In this document: one piece after another, positions 1-8,258 of the stretch | Layout of the letters: each line of letters begins with the position of its first letter | How positions within the stretch are numbered: position 1 is the stretch's first letter | DNA from: an uncultured Paracoccaceae bacterium | Lineage (GTDB): Bacteria > Pseudomonadota > Alphaproteobacteria > Rhodobacterales > Rhodobacteraceae | DNA: 64,000 nt | Direction: 5' to 3' | Assembly: GCA_947499635.1 (NCBI GenBank) | Contig: CANMPD010000009.1 | Span: 96,478 to 160,477 of the forward strand | Notes under the pieces: generated by a model | The model's database searches: none | Told to the model about the DNA's origin: nothing | Seen by the model: the letters and a program-made list of their open reading frames with translations, nothing else | Program-made: the position numbers and the translations under genes

Positions 1-1
1 A

Positions 2-1585
2 GAGGCAGGCGCCTCAGTCTTGGTGATTGAGCATGGTGGAACGGACGCCGGGCCGCTCATTCAAATGCCGGCGGCGTTGTCTTACCCTATGAACATGAAA
101 CGCTATGACTGGGGATATCAATCCGAGCCTGAACCATTTTTGGATGGGCGCCGTCTTGCAACACCCCGCGGTAAAGTCATTGGCGGATCGTCGTCGATCA
201 ACGGCATGGTTTATGTCCGCGGTCACGCTCATGATTTTGACACTTGGGCGGAAATGGGCGCTGAAGGCTGGTCATACGCGGATGTGCTACCCTATTATAA
301 ACGAATGGAAACCTGGCACGACGGCGGTCATGGCGGGGATCCGGATTGGCGTGGAACGGATGGCCCGTTGCATGTCACACGCGGCCCACGGGACAACCCT
401 TTGTTCCACGCATTTGTCGAAGCAGGCGCTCAGGCAGGGTATCCTGTCACAGGTGACTATAATGGCGAGCAACAAGAGGGCTTTGGCCCGATGGAGCAAA
501 CCGTTTGGAAAGGGCGTCGCTGGTCCGCAGCAAATGCCTATCTGAAACCTGCGCTCAAGCGGCAAAATTGTGATCTGATCCGTGGTTTGGTTGCAAAAAT
601 TGAAATTGAAGACGGACGCGCCACAGGCGTGCGCCTTGAGGATGGTCGCCTGATCACAGCACGCCGCGAGGTGGTTTTGTCAGCGGGATCAATCAATTCA
701 CCAAAAATCTTGTTGCAATCAGGCGTCGGTCCAGCTGCAGAACTTGCGGCTCTTGGGATCGAGGTCCAGGTTGATCGCGCGGGCGTCGGTAAGAATTTAC
801 AGGATCATTTAGAACTGTACCTGCAAATGGCCGCAAGCCAACCCATCACTTTGTTCAAACATTGGAATATCTTTTCCAAAGCTTTGATTGGTGCACAATG
901 GTTGTTCACAAAGACAGGACTTGGTGCGTCAAATCAATTTGAATCTGCTGCGTTTATTCGCTCGCGCGCAGGGGTGCGATACCCTGATATTCAATATCAC
1001 TTCCTGCCAATTGCAGTGCGATACGATGGGCAAGTCGCAGCCGAAGGCCATGGATTCCAGACACATGTCGGACCTATGCGCTCTGCATCGCGTGGCGAAG
1101 TGACCTTGAAATCCACCGACCCGCGCGAGGCCCCACGTATTTTGTTTAACTACATGTCGCAAGAAAGCGATTGGGAGGATTTCAGAACCTGTATCCGCCT
1201 AACCCGCGAAATTTTTGGCCAAGACGCGTTTAAACCCTTTGTGAAACACGAGATCCAACCGGGAGACGGTGTTCAAAGCGATGACGAGCTGAATGGCTTT
1301 ATCAAAGAACACGTTGAAAGCGCCTATCACCCCTGTGGGACCTGCCGCATGGGTCACAAAGATGATCCTATGGCGGTGGTCGATCCGCAAAACCGGGTTA
1401 TCGGTGTCAATGGGTTGCGTCTGGCAGATAGTTCGATTTTCCCACAAATTCCAAATGGGAATTTGAATGCGCCGTCGATTATGACAGGGGAAAAAGCATC
1501 GGATCATATTCTTAGCAAAGATCCGTTGTCGTCTTCGAACATGGTCCCTTGGTTGAACGAGAACTGGGAGACATCACAGCGTTAA
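2..1585 (+). CDS. betA: Choline dehydrogenase BetA, 5' end outside window
   Basis: GMC-family FAD flavoenzyme that oxidises choline to betaine aldehyde in glycine-betaine synthesis. The reading frame is open to the left edge, so the N-terminal FAD-binding GxGxxG is missing from view only because the window starts inside the gene. Visible family marks are the [17 protein letters not shown] block near the left end, the catalytic histidine in [10 protein letters not shown] and the C-terminal [19 protein letters not shown] block, all typical of BetA rather than of other GMC alcohol dehydrogenases. A strong hairpin follows the stop codon. No betB, betI or choline transporter is visible to the right, so its operon must lie to the left. 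The exact substrate is assigned by family resemblance. Confidence 0.88.
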   Translation, partial: EAGASVLVIEHGGTDAGPLIQMPAALSYPMNMKRYDWGYQSEPEPFLDGRRLATPRGKVIGGSSSINGMVYVRGHAHDFDTWAEMGAEGWSYADVLPYYKRMETWHDGGHGGDPDWRGTDGPLHVTRGPRDNPLFHAFVEAGAQAGYPVTGDYNGEQQEGFGPMEQTVWKGRRWSAANAYLKPALKRQNCDLIRGLVAKIEIEDGRATGVRLEDGRLITARREVVLSAGSINSPKILLQSGVGPAAELAALGIEVQVDRAGVGKNLQDHLELYLQMAASQPITLFKHWNIFSKALIGAQWLFTKTGLGASNQFESAAFIRSRAGVRYPDIQYHFLPIAVRYDGQVAAEGHGFQTHVGPMRSASRGEVTLKSTDPREAPRILFNYMSQESDWEDFRTCIRLTREIFGQDAFKPFVKHEIQPGDGVQSDDELNGFIKEHVESAYHPCGTCRMGHKDDPMAVVDPQNRVIGVNGLRLADSSIFPQIPNGNLNAPSIMTGEKASDHILSKDPLSSSNMVPWLNENWETSQR

Positions 1586-1606
1586 AACGCAGGATGTGAC
1601 CTCGTA

Positions 1607-1646
1607 AAGACCGGTTCTGATCCTATACAGAACCGGTCTTATCTTT
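1607..1646. terminator. Bidirectional terminator between betA and fecE-like gene
   Basis: A perfect 13-bp inverted repeat (AAGACCGGTTCTG and its complement, 8-nt loop) lies between the converging betA and the ABC ATPase gene. The stem is followed on the plus strand by a T-rich stretch (TTATCTTTC). It can serve both genes. Confidence 0.8.
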
Positions 1647-1659
1647 CATAATACGACAC

Positions 1660-2418
1660 TCACAGCGCCCGCACGGCCCTGATCTGCAAATGCTCCGGTC
1701 CGACGTTTGTGACTTCAGTCTCTATACCATACACACGACCAAGACGTTCAGCGGTCAAAACCTCCTGTGGTGGTCCATAGGCGTCTAGTTTTCGTTTATT
1801 TAGACAAGCAATCCGATCACAAAACTGCGCCGCTAAAGATAGGTCGTGCATCGCCACGATCACTGCGATCTGCCGACTGCGGGCTAATTTTCGCAACGTT
1901 TCGAACACTATTAACTGATGTCGCAAATCCAACGCTGCTGTAGGTTCGTCCAACATCAAAACTTGGGGCTCCCGAAAGAGCGCTTGCGCTAAATAACATA
2001 ATTGTCGTTGACCGCCGCTGACCGCATCTAAAGTTCTGCCGGCCAAATGCTCTAAACCAAAATCCTGTAAAGCGCGGTGAACGGAGCTGATTAGATCTGG
2101 ACTGACCCGCATGCCTAAGGTGTTCAGCCGCCCCAACAAGACGACTTCGGTTAGAGTTAGCGAAGACCCGGCGCTGCTGTCCTGAGGCATATAAGACACC
2201 ACCCGCCGCCGATCTGCTTGGCTGAGTTCACGATCCTTATACGTGACGCTCCCACTGCTGTTCATTATGCCAGCCATCGATTTGAGCAATGATGATTTTC
2301 CAACACCATTCGGCCCGATCAACCCAGTGATTTGTCCTGGTAACAGGGTAAAGTTCACATCCTGCAATACAGTTTGTTTCGCACGCCGAACCTCAAGTTT
2401 TTGAACTGAGAAACTCAC
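1660..2418 (-). CDS. Iron-siderophore ABC transporter ATPase (FecE/FepC-like)
   Basis: ATP-binding subunit of a ferric-siderophore importer, 252 residues, the usual size of FecE/FhuC proteins. It shows Walker A GPNGVGKSS, signature VSGGQRQL, Walker B VLMLDEPTAALD and an H-loop histidine in MHDLSLA. I chose the GTG at 2418, which overlaps the permease stop as GTGA and has an AAGGAGG ribosome site 5 nt upstream. A TTG three bases earlier is too close to that site. It is the last gene of a three-gene uptake operon (binding protein, permease, ATPase) and ends at a bidirectional terminator. It presumably energises uptake of the siderophore made by the neighbouring NRPS locus, as no other such ATPase is in the window. 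Confidence 0.92.
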   Translation of the reverse strand: MSFSVQKLEVRRAKQTVLQDVNFTLLPGQITGLIGPNGVGKSSLLKSMAGIMNSSGSVTYKDRELSQADRRRVVSYMPQDSSAGSSLTLTEVVLLGRLNTLGMRVSPDLISSVHRALQDFGLEHLAGRTLDAVSGGQRQLCYLAQALFREPQVLMLDEPTAALDLRHQLIVFETLRKLARSRQIAVIVAMHDLSLAAQFCDRIACLNKRKLDAYGPPQEVLTAERLGRVYGIETEVTNVGPEHLQIRAVRAL

Positions 2419-3470
2419 CAATGCCTCCTTTTCCCCAAGAGGATCAAACCAAATAGGAATGGCACTCCTAAGACTGCAGTTACGATTCCAATTGGGATAA
2501 CGGCACCAGGAGAGATTAATTTCGACAATATCGACGCCCCAGTCATGATAATCGCGCCGCTTAATGCGGCCATGGGTAATAAAAAGCGTTGGTCTTCGCC
2601 TATGAACCCACGTGCAACATGGGGGGCAACCAATCCGATGAAGCCAATTGTTCCAACAAATGCGACAGCTCCCGCTGTCAACAATGCCACGATTACAAAC
2701 ATGCGCACACGCAGCCCCGTGACATTCACGCCAACGGCTGCCGCGCGTTCATCTCCCATACGCAGAGCAGTTAAACGCCAGATATCTGGCACGATTGCCG
2801 CACAACAAATGAAAAGAATACCGGACGTGATAGCTAGGTTGTCCCACGATGCTTTCAATAACGAGCCAAACAACCAAAAAACTATGGCCTGAAGCACCTC
2901 AGGCGCTGCGAGATACTGCACCAAGGATTGCAACGATTGGAACAGGAATAAGGTGGCGATACCAGCGAGGATCATGATTTCGGGTGTCATACCGCGCGCG
3001 CGTGCAAGGCCGTACACGATTGCGGCCGCAATCATCGTTGCAGTAAACGAAGCAAGCGGCACAGTTAACCACGCCAAAGCGGGTAATGTAATCCCGGTGA
3101 GAATGACAATACTTGCCCCAAAACCTGCAGCAGCTGAGAACCCCAAGGTATATGGGCTCGCCAACGGATTACCCAAAATCGTTTGCATGATCACACCTGC
3201 AACAGACAATGCTGCACCTACGACGACCGCCATCAAGGTCAATGGCAGGCGAATATCCCAGACAATAATAGAGGTCATGGAATGTGCGGTTGCGGGGGTA
3301 AAGAGCGCCGCAATGACATCGCGAACAGCCAGCATGGCCGGACCGGTCAGAATGTCTCCGATGATGCAAACTGCCAACACAACACCCGCAATAACAAGGA
3401 CCGTAAACCGTTTTGCGATATTCACAGAGTATGATGGGGCGGTATCAACCGCCCCGTGCGTAACATTCAT
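2415..3470 (-). CDS. Iron-siderophore ABC transporter permease (FecCD family)
   Basis: Integral inner-membrane permease of 351 residues with about ten hydrophobic segments. It carries the FecCD signature FIGLVAPHVAR, which docks the ATPase. Only one permease gene is present, so the transporter would be a homodimer, as in BtuCD. Its start overlaps the stop of the binding-protein gene (ATGA), and its stop overlaps the ATPase start (GTGA), so the three genes are translationally coupled. The role is import of a ferric siderophore from periplasm to cytoplasm, by family. The cognate ligand is inferred from location beside the NRPS locus. Confidence 0.92.
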   Translation of the reverse strand: MNVTHGAVDTAPSYSVNIAKRFTVLVIAGVVLAVCIIGDILTGPAMLAVRDVIAALFTPATAHSMTSIIVWDIRLPLTLMAVVVGAALSVAGVIMQTILGNPLASPYTLGFSAAAGFGASIVILTGITLPALAWLTVPLASFTATMIAAAIVYGLARARGMTPEIMILAGIATLFLFQSLQSLVQYLAAPEVLQAIVFWLFGSLLKASWDNLAITSGILFICCAAIVPDIWRLTALRMGDERAAAVGVNVTGLRVRMFVIVALLTAGAVAFVGTIGFIGLVAPHVARGFIGEDQRFLLPMAALSGAIIMTGASILSKLISPGAVIPIGIVTAVLGVPFLFGLILLGKRRHW

Positions 3471-4582
3471 GGCAACTGGACCATATATGTACCGCTAAAA
3501 CTAATTGGCATGTACTCTTCAAAGAATTCATCCAAATTAGCCTGTGGATCTACATCTTTAAACAGTTCGGGATGTAGGGTTTTTGCCAGGTATTGAAAAA
3601 ACGCAAAATCATAAAGTGTGCGGGCACCACCGTGATACAAGCCATGAATTTCACCATTTTTTGCTGCATTCATATCGCTCCAGCCGGCCCGCATCATATA
3701 GGGTTGCATCCGTGCGAAGGTCAGTTTCGTATCAACGCCTGGCCCCATAACAATCGCATTGTCACGAGACGCCCAACCTGATCCAGCCAAGAATACAAAA
3801 TCTGGATTTTGCGCAAGCACGTACTCTGGACTCAACTGCCCCCATTTCGCGACTTGACCTTCAGCAATGTTATTGCCTCCAGCTGAGGCAATCAATTTCC
3901 CCCACATGGTATTTCCGTAAGAGTTCCCGATCCCGTCTGCACCCTTATTGCCCAGTTCAACATAAACTGCGGGTGTCTCAGTTGCCTTGGCTACGCGTGC
4001 AAGTACGTCAGAATAGGCGTTCGCATAATTTTCCGCCAGTGTTTGCGCACGTTCGTTTTCTCCAAGAATAGCTCCAAGTGCGAGCGTAGAGGCCACGTGT
4101 TTGTCAACGTCTTGTGCATTGTAATCAAGTACAACAACGGGCACGCCTGCGGCCTCTAGCCGATCGACAGTTTCACCCAAGGTGTCAAATTGCCACGCCG
4201 CTAAGATCGCGACGTCAGGTTGGGTGGCTAATGCCGCCTCAAGAGAAAAGGAACCAGCATCCACTTCACCGACGTCAGCAATTTCAGTGATGCGCGGAAC
4301 AACTTCTGCATATTTGGCCCATTGGAGACTACGCCAACCTGCCCATGCGTCTTTTGAAATGCCGACCACGCGATCGTATACGTCAGGACCGCCAACCGCG
4401 AATGTATCTTCAAAGTAGAAACCCAGCAAAATACGTTCAGCCTGCTGAGGAACCTCAACAGTGCGCCCAATCGCGTCAGTCACTGTTATCGTGTCTATTG
4501 TGTCAGAAAATGCGGGAATTGGCAGCAAAAGCGCACCACCAATCAGAGCCGAGAAAACCCGACGTGTAAAAGAGTTGGACAT
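3467..4582 (-). CDS. Periplasmic ferric-siderophore binding protein (FecB-like)
   Basis: Solute-binding protein of 371 residues with an N-terminal TRR-containing export signal (TRRVF followed by a hydrophobic stretch, cleavage near AFSD). The mature part has the class III binding-protein pattern: VTDAIGRTVEVP near the N-terminus, QPDVAILAAWQ, and a late NLDEFFEEY segment. I chose the ATG at 4582 over an upstream TTG because of the preceding AGGAAA ribosome site. First gene of the uptake operon. A second protein of this class lies at 33.7-34.8 kb, yet only one permease/ATPase pair exists in the window, so both may share it. Confidence 0.88.
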   Translation of the reverse strand: MSNSFTRRVFSALIGGALLLPIPAFSDTIDTITVTDAIGRTVEVPQQAERILLGFYFEDTFAVGGPDVYDRVVGISKDAWAGWRSLQWAKYAEVVPRITEIADVGEVDAGSFSLEAALATQPDVAILAAWQFDTLGETVDRLEAAGVPVVVLDYNAQDVDKHVASTLALGAILGENERAQTLAENYANAYSDVLARVAKATETPAVYVELGNKGADGIGNSYGNTMWGKLIASAGGNNIAEGQVAKWGQLSPEYVLAQNPDFVFLAGSGWASRDNAIVMGPGVDTKLTFARMQPYMMRAGWSDMNAAKNGEIHGLYHGGARTLYDFAFFQYLAKTLHPELFKDVDPQANLDEFFEEYMPISFSGTYMVQLP

Positions 4583-4691
4583 GATATTTCCTATTGGATG
4601 GATAAGAGTCAAACACCATCAGAACACCTGCGAGATCTTGATCAGATCCAGTAAGTACGATCACAAAAGGTGGTTGAATGAGATTTTGAAG

Positions 4692-4730
4692 GCAAACAAA
4701 CCAATAGAAGCCTTTGAAGGCTGGGTTTGC
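4692..4730 (-). terminator. Hairpin downstream of the small secreted protein gene
   Basis: A palindrome AGCCTTTGAAGGCT is flanked by outer complementary hexamers GCAAAC and GTTTGC. It sits between the 4749-5123 gene and the fecB-like gene and could end transcription of the former. No long T run follows. Confidence 0.4.
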
Positions 4731-4748
4731 TCACCTCGTTGAAATCAT

Positions 4749-5123
4749 CTATCCAAACAGTGGCGGTGCGCGTGAGGCACGTGCAGGATCAAACGGCGCA
4801 GACCGATGGGCAACATCGGTGCTAATTTGTTCCATTGTGACAAACGTGGTACTGTAAAAACGCCACTGCGTCTGCGTATCTGCTAAGTTGAAGCCACCGC
4901 TGATAAGGCACGCTTCACATTCCCCGGCATGTCCGGCAGGGCCATCACCAAGAGGTCCACATAAATCGTTTAATGTTCCACCCATCGCCAGGTAAGCTAA
5001 AATAGCGGGATCATTGCGTTCAAGCTCAATCGAGTCATGTGCGAAACTGACCATAGACATGGAAAACAGGAAGACAACAATCGCCCCAAGAGATCCAATA
5101 TTTTTGAACATATTCCAACGCAT
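4749..5123 (-). CDS. Small secreted protein with CxxC, DUF2946-like
   Basis: 124-residue protein with an N-terminal hydrophobic export signal ending near SFAHD. The mature part has an LCG segment, a GHAGECEACLI segment carrying a CxxC pair, and a C-terminal SRAPP motif. That combination (signal, LCG, Cys pair, RAPP tail) resembles DUF2946-type proteins, which often sit next to metal or TonB-linked genes and have no settled function. It lies between the siderophore importer and the phosphopantetheinyl transferase on the same strand. The start could also be the internal ATG at 5111. A role in metal binding is only a guess from cysteines and context. Confidence 0.6.
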   Translation of the reverse strand: MRWNMFKNIGSLGAIVVFLFSMSMVSFAHDSIELERNDPAILAYLAMGGTLNDLCGPLGDGPAGHAGECEACLISGGFNLADTQTQWRFYSTTFVTMEQISTDVAHRSAPFDPARASRAPPLFG

Positions 5124-5151
5124 GTATCCATGAAACGTTTTTCAACTTAAA

Positions 5152-5215
5152 TTACAAGATGAAAACACCCACGCATTTCGGCTTTCAAATTCCCTATGCG
5201 TGTAAAACCTTGTAA
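5152..5215. repeat. Nested inverted repeats between PPTase and secreted-protein genes
   Basis: Outer arms TTACAAG and CTTGTAA enclose inner arms CACGCAT and ATGCGTG, giving a two-stage hairpin directly after the PPTase stop. It could be a terminator or an mRNA-stabilising element. There is no clear T run. Confidence 0.4.
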
Positions 5216-5222
5216 CAAATCC

Positions 5223-5918
5223 TCAGATCTGCTGCACCGGTGTTGGTGACACGCAAACCAAAGTGCGGATCAGTTTATGCAGCCTATCCCAATGACATTC
5301 ATAAATATCGCCTTCAAATGATAAGCTAAGTGTCTGCGTTGCAACCTCTAGCACCTCACTGTCCAGAAAATCGGCAAAGGTTGTCTTTGTGCTATGCGTC
5401 GCTTTAAAGAGAGCTTCTTTTGCTGAAAAAATTAATGTTGAAAAACTTTCGTCATCCATGTGTGCGGGTTTTTGTCTCAGCTCTTTAGGCGACATAATAT
5501 AGGTTTGGGTTTCGTGAGCCTGGGCATTGGTCATGATATGTTCGATATCAATGCCCAACGCGCGATACTGCGTAGAAACCGCGGCAATGGCATAGCCATT
5601 GGTGTGACTGATCGAGCCAACAACGCCTTGAGGCCAAAGTGGAAGCCGCCCTTGGCGCCCAATTTTCGGGTCTTTCCCTGCTTTAAGAAGCGCCGTGGCG
5701 GCACAAAACCGACCGGCAAGAAACTCTGCTTGACGTTTGGGTACAGCCGCTTTCAGATCTGGAGGGAGCGTGATCGTATGGATCTCATCCTTATCCTGCA
5801 GCGCAAGGCTGGTATATGAGGCAGGCCCAAATTGGGCTGCAACCCAATGTATATTTGGCACATTGGCTGGGGGATATGACTCAGACGGAGATATCCTTGG
5901 CTCACCTCTTAGGCACAT
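5223..5918 (-). CDS. 4'-phosphopantetheinyl transferase (EntD-type)
   Basis: Transfers the phosphopantetheine arm of CoA to the conserved serines of carrier proteins, activating the ArCP and three PCP domains of the NRPS operon. About 231 residues, normal for EntD-type enzymes. The motifs are visible: the GIDIE magnesium-binding block and FSAKEALFKA, plus an N-terminal RQAEFLAGRFCA block typical of the EntD branch. The ATG at 5918 is preferred, with a TTG at 5936 possible. It follows the TetR gene with a short gap and is probably co-transcribed with it. Its location, away from the main operon but inside the locus, fits a dedicated siderophore PPTase. Confidence 0.9.
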   Translation of the reverse strand: MCLRGEPRISPSESYPPANVPNIHWVAAQFGPASYTSLALQDKDEIHTITLPPDLKAAVPKRQAEFLAGRFCAATALLKAGKDPKIGRQGRLPLWPQGVVGSISHTNGYAIAAVSTQYRALGIDIEHIMTNAQAHETQTYIMSPKELRQKPAHMDDESFSTLIFSAKEALFKATHSTKTTFADFLDSEVLEVATQTLSLSFEGDIYECHWDRLHKLIRTLVCVSPTPVQQI

Positions 5919-5945
5919 ATTTAAAGCCACGGCCAATACGTCAAA

Positions 5946-6650
5946 TTATACTTGCGATTCAAAAGGCTTACATCCCGCACCATTGAGAAACAGATCCCAA
6001 GCCATATCAAAATAGTTGTCTTGCTGAGAGCTATCACTGAACTCAGTATTGCCAAGCATGGACAGAATAAGCGGCTTGATAGATGTCGCATATAAGAGCT
6101 GCTCCGCCAAAATCAGCGGATCACCCTGGGCAAACGTACCCTCTGTCTGTGCCGCTTGAACAAGGCTCCCAAAACGTTGCATGATCGGGTCATCTTTCGA
6201 AGAAATGCGTTGTGCTCCACCGACGGCCACGGCCTCGCCTAGGGCGACACGGTTGAGTGCAATGAGCTCTGGACGTAGGTTTATCGACAACATCGTACGC
6301 GCAAACTTCTTCAAAACCACGAGTGGTTCACCCGTCTCATGCGCAACTTTTTCCAATTCGGGTAAAAGATCCTGATGACCGCGCGCCATAAGTGCTTCGA
6401 ACAATTTTGCTTTCGATGGGTAACGACGATAAATCGTGTCTTTGCCTGCCTGACAATCCGCCGCAATTTGTTCCATTGTCGTGGCAGCAAATCCGTTTTC
6501 GGAAAAATGACGCGCGGCCACGTCTAATATTTTTTGTTCCAACGCCAGGGCCTCCTGTTTTGTAGGGCGCCCTCCGCGAGACTTACGCGCTGCAGGCGTT
6601 TTTGAGGGCGCTTCTTTAGCGGTGACAAGAGACGATTTAATACTATTCAT
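5946..6650 (-). CDS. TetR/AcrR-family regulator, candidate siderophore-locus regulator
   Basis: 234 residues from the ATG at 6650. An upstream TTG frame adds 22 residues without a better ribosome site. A basic, disordered N-terminal tail (KSRGGRPTKQEAL) precedes the TetR helix-turn-helix, visible as ENGFAATTMEQIAADCQAGKDTIYRRY in two parts, and the C-terminal part is a TetR ligand-binding domain. It is divergent from the isochorismate synthase gene. The gap between them contains a perfect 24-bp palindrome that recurs at two other siderophore promoters, so it is the best candidate in the window for the protein that binds this site. The ligand is unknown; the siderophore or a precursor is a reasonable guess. 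Confidence 0.85.
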   Translation of the reverse strand: MNSIKSSLVTAKEAPSKTPAARKSRGGRPTKQEALALEQKILDVAARHFSENGFAATTMEQIAADCQAGKDTIYRRYPSKAKLFEALMARGHQDLLPELEKVAHETGEPLVVLKKFARTMLSINLRPELIALNRVALGEAVAVGGAQRISSKDDPIMQRFGSLVQAAQTEGTFAQGDPLILAEQLLYATSIKPLILSMLGNTEFSDSSQQDNYFDMAWDLFLNGAGCKPFESQV

Positions 6651-6724
6651 AGGTCTGTTTTCTGCCTTGGACTGGGTAGATGGCGCAATCTCGCACTGAT
6701 TTATACAATCACGCAACCATTATT

Positions 6725-6776
6725 CCAACGCTGGCGTACCGTTAAATATTCATGGCGTTGGAAATCTGAAACGCCA
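6725..6776. promoter_or_regulatory. Overlapping inverted repeats upstream of TetR gene
   Basis: CCAACGC (6725-6731) pairs with GCGTTGG (6755-6761), and TGGCGTT (6753-6759) pairs with AACGCCA (6770-6776). They lie in the TetR-entC divergent region and differ in sequence from the 24-bp palindrome, so they may be a separate regulator site. Confidence 0.35.
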
Positions 6777-6804
6777 AGGCAAAAAATCGCCCGCCACGCA
6801 CCAT

Positions 6805-6828
6805 TATCTGGACGCAATCGTCCAGATA
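6805..6828. promoter_or_regulatory. 24-bp palindromic operator, copy 1 (isochorismate synthase promoter)
   Basis: Perfect 10-bp arms TATCTGGACG and CGTCCAGATA separated by CAAT, ending 47 nt before the isochorismate synthase start. Related copies with identical geometry precede the NRPS operon (32380-32403) and the TonB-receptor operon (36975-36998). The geometry suits a TetR dimer; the TetR gene next door is the likely source. Confidence 0.75.
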
Positions 6829-6875
6829 TGAGCATACTCGAATAATTGCAAACCTACCCGTGAAAAGGAGTTGAA

Positions 6876-8060
6876 ATGCAACGTGACCAGACCCGCGAAA
6901 GCTTGATGTCATCTGCAAAAACATCCGCAGTCTTTCGTTTTAAAACACCAAATTACAGCTTATATACAAAAGGTATTCACAAACAGATCCGTGTCGCTAA
7001 ATGGACCGGACAAGAGGTCGCAACTGCGTTTAAAACCGCATTTGGAAACGCCCCACACACAGGCAAAAGACCCCCTGTGGTCGTTGGTGCAATCCCGTTT
7101 TCCGCACAACATCCAGCCCATCTATACATTCCAAAACACGTGGAATGGGGGGACGGGATTTCAAAGGGTCCCGGTCGAAACCCGGATGAATCAACGAACA
7201 CAATACGCCGCATTGACGGTGAAGATTCTCCGGCCTATCGCGCAGCTGTCGCAAAAGCCTTGCGTCGTATTTCAATCGGCGCGGTAGACAAAGTTGTTCT
7301 GGCAAGACGACTACGTGTTTCAGCGGATAGCGCCTTTGACACCGATGAGATTTTCAACCGTCTTTGCGTTTTGAACCAAAGCGCGTTTGTCTATCAACTT
7401 GATTTACCACAGGCTCAAAACCAGACGTCATCTGTTTTACTCGGAGCAAGTCCCGAGTTGGTTCTCAACAGTACAAATGGCACGGTTCAAAGCGCGCCTC
7501 TTGCAGGGTCAATCCCACGTGTGTCCAGCACAGAGCTGGACCAAAAACGCGGCCAAAATTTGTTGCAATCTCAAAAGGATCTACATGAACACGCCGTCGT
7601 TGTCCGCGCCGTTGGTGACCAATTCCGACGCCACTGCACAGACGCCATGGTGCCTGCACACCCGGAATTGGTCAAAACACCTGTAATTTGGCACCTGGGC
7701 AGTAAAATTTCCGGTCTCTTGCGCGAGGGTGTCCATCCGGTTCAACTGGCATATGCCCTGCACCCAACGCCAGCAGTTAGCGGTTGGCCGCAAAAAGCCG
7801 CACAACGTGCAATTGCTGAACTCGAAGATTTCGAGCGTGGGTTTTATGCGGGGCTTATTGGTTGGATGGATGCCGAAGGCAACGGAGAGTGGGCACTCAC
7901 ACTGCGTTGTGGTCTGATCAGCGGTAACACAGCCCAAGTCTTTGCAGGGGCTGGCATTGTTGAAAACTCAGATCCCGAAGCCGAACACACAGAAACCGCA
8001 ACCAAATTGCGCACTTTTTTAAATGCACTGGGGCGCGTTGAGGCTCCGGTCCATGCATAA
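6876..8060 (+). CDS. Isochorismate synthase (EntC/DhbC-like)
   Basis: Converts chorismate to isochorismate. 394 residues, the size of EntC. The general-base lysine lies in VDKVVLARRL, the general-acid glutamate is intact in GASPELVL (about residue 194), and the magnesium and substrate blocks HEHAVVVRA, HPTPAVSGWP and FYAGLIGW are present. The start has a good AAGGAG site. It stands alone on the plus strand, opposite to the NRPS operon, behind the 24-bp palindrome. No isochorismatase (EntB) or DHB dehydrogenase (EntA) gene is in the window, so its product is probably used by the salicylate-synthase-type enzyme at 29.1-30.5 kb, which lacks its own catalytic glutamate. Confidence 0.9.
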   Translation: MQRDQTRESLMSSAKTSAVFRFKTPNYSLYTKGIHKQIRVAKWTGQEVATAFKTAFGNAPHTGKRPPVVVGAIPFSAQHPAHLYIPKHVEWGDGISKGPGRNPDESTNTIRRIDGEDSPAYRAAVAKALRRISIGAVDKVVLARRLRVSADSAFDTDEIFNRLCVLNQSAFVYQLDLPQAQNQTSSVLLGASPELVLNSTNGTVQSAPLAGSIPRVSSTELDQKRGQNLLQSQKDLHEHAVVVRAVGDQFRRHCTDAMVPAHPELVKTPVIWHLGSKISGLLREGVHPVQLAYALHPTPAVSGWPQKAAQRAIAELEDFERGFYAGLIGWMDAEGNGEWALTLRCGLISGNTAQVFAGAGIVENSDPEAEHTETATKLRTFLNALGRVEAPVHA

Positions 8061-8201
8061 ACTAAATAACAGAATAAACTGGTTCGTTTATTAAGAGCCA
8101 ACCCCTCAGCCTAGCCGCGCTCAATACAGCCAGGCCTGATTTCTGTTCTGAATATCACCTAAAATCTGGGCCACGACGACACACACCACCGCCATGTCAA
8201 A

Positions 8202-8231
8202 AACCTGCACGGCACGGTGGCCGGACAGGTT
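8202..8231. terminator. Hairpin between convergent entC-like and NRPS genes
   Basis: Arms AACCTG-CA-CGGC and GCCG-GA-CAGGTT form a stem with one internal mismatch loop and a 6-nt loop. It sits between two converging operons, followed by a short T-containing tail. Likely a shared terminator. Confidence 0.55.
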
Positions 8232-8258
8232 CTCGTCTAATTTAATCGCTCAAAGCTA

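Noticed and set aside
2953..3498. A 181-codon plus-strand open frame opposite the FecCD permease gene.
   Set aside because: Antisense shadow of a well-supported membrane protein gene; no recognisable domain or start signal.
6725..6776. Inverted repeats upstream of the TetR gene as further copies of the 24-bp operator.
   Set aside because: Sequence and spacing differ from TATCTGGACG-N4-CGTCCAGATA, so they were listed separately with low confidence.
6876..8060. A 2,3-dihydroxybenzoate (catechol) pathway suggested by the EntC-like gene.
   Set aside because: No EntA or EntB homologue is in the window, the aryl-AMP ligase has the salicylate-type pocket (Cys, Leu), and a salicylate-synthase-family gene is present.
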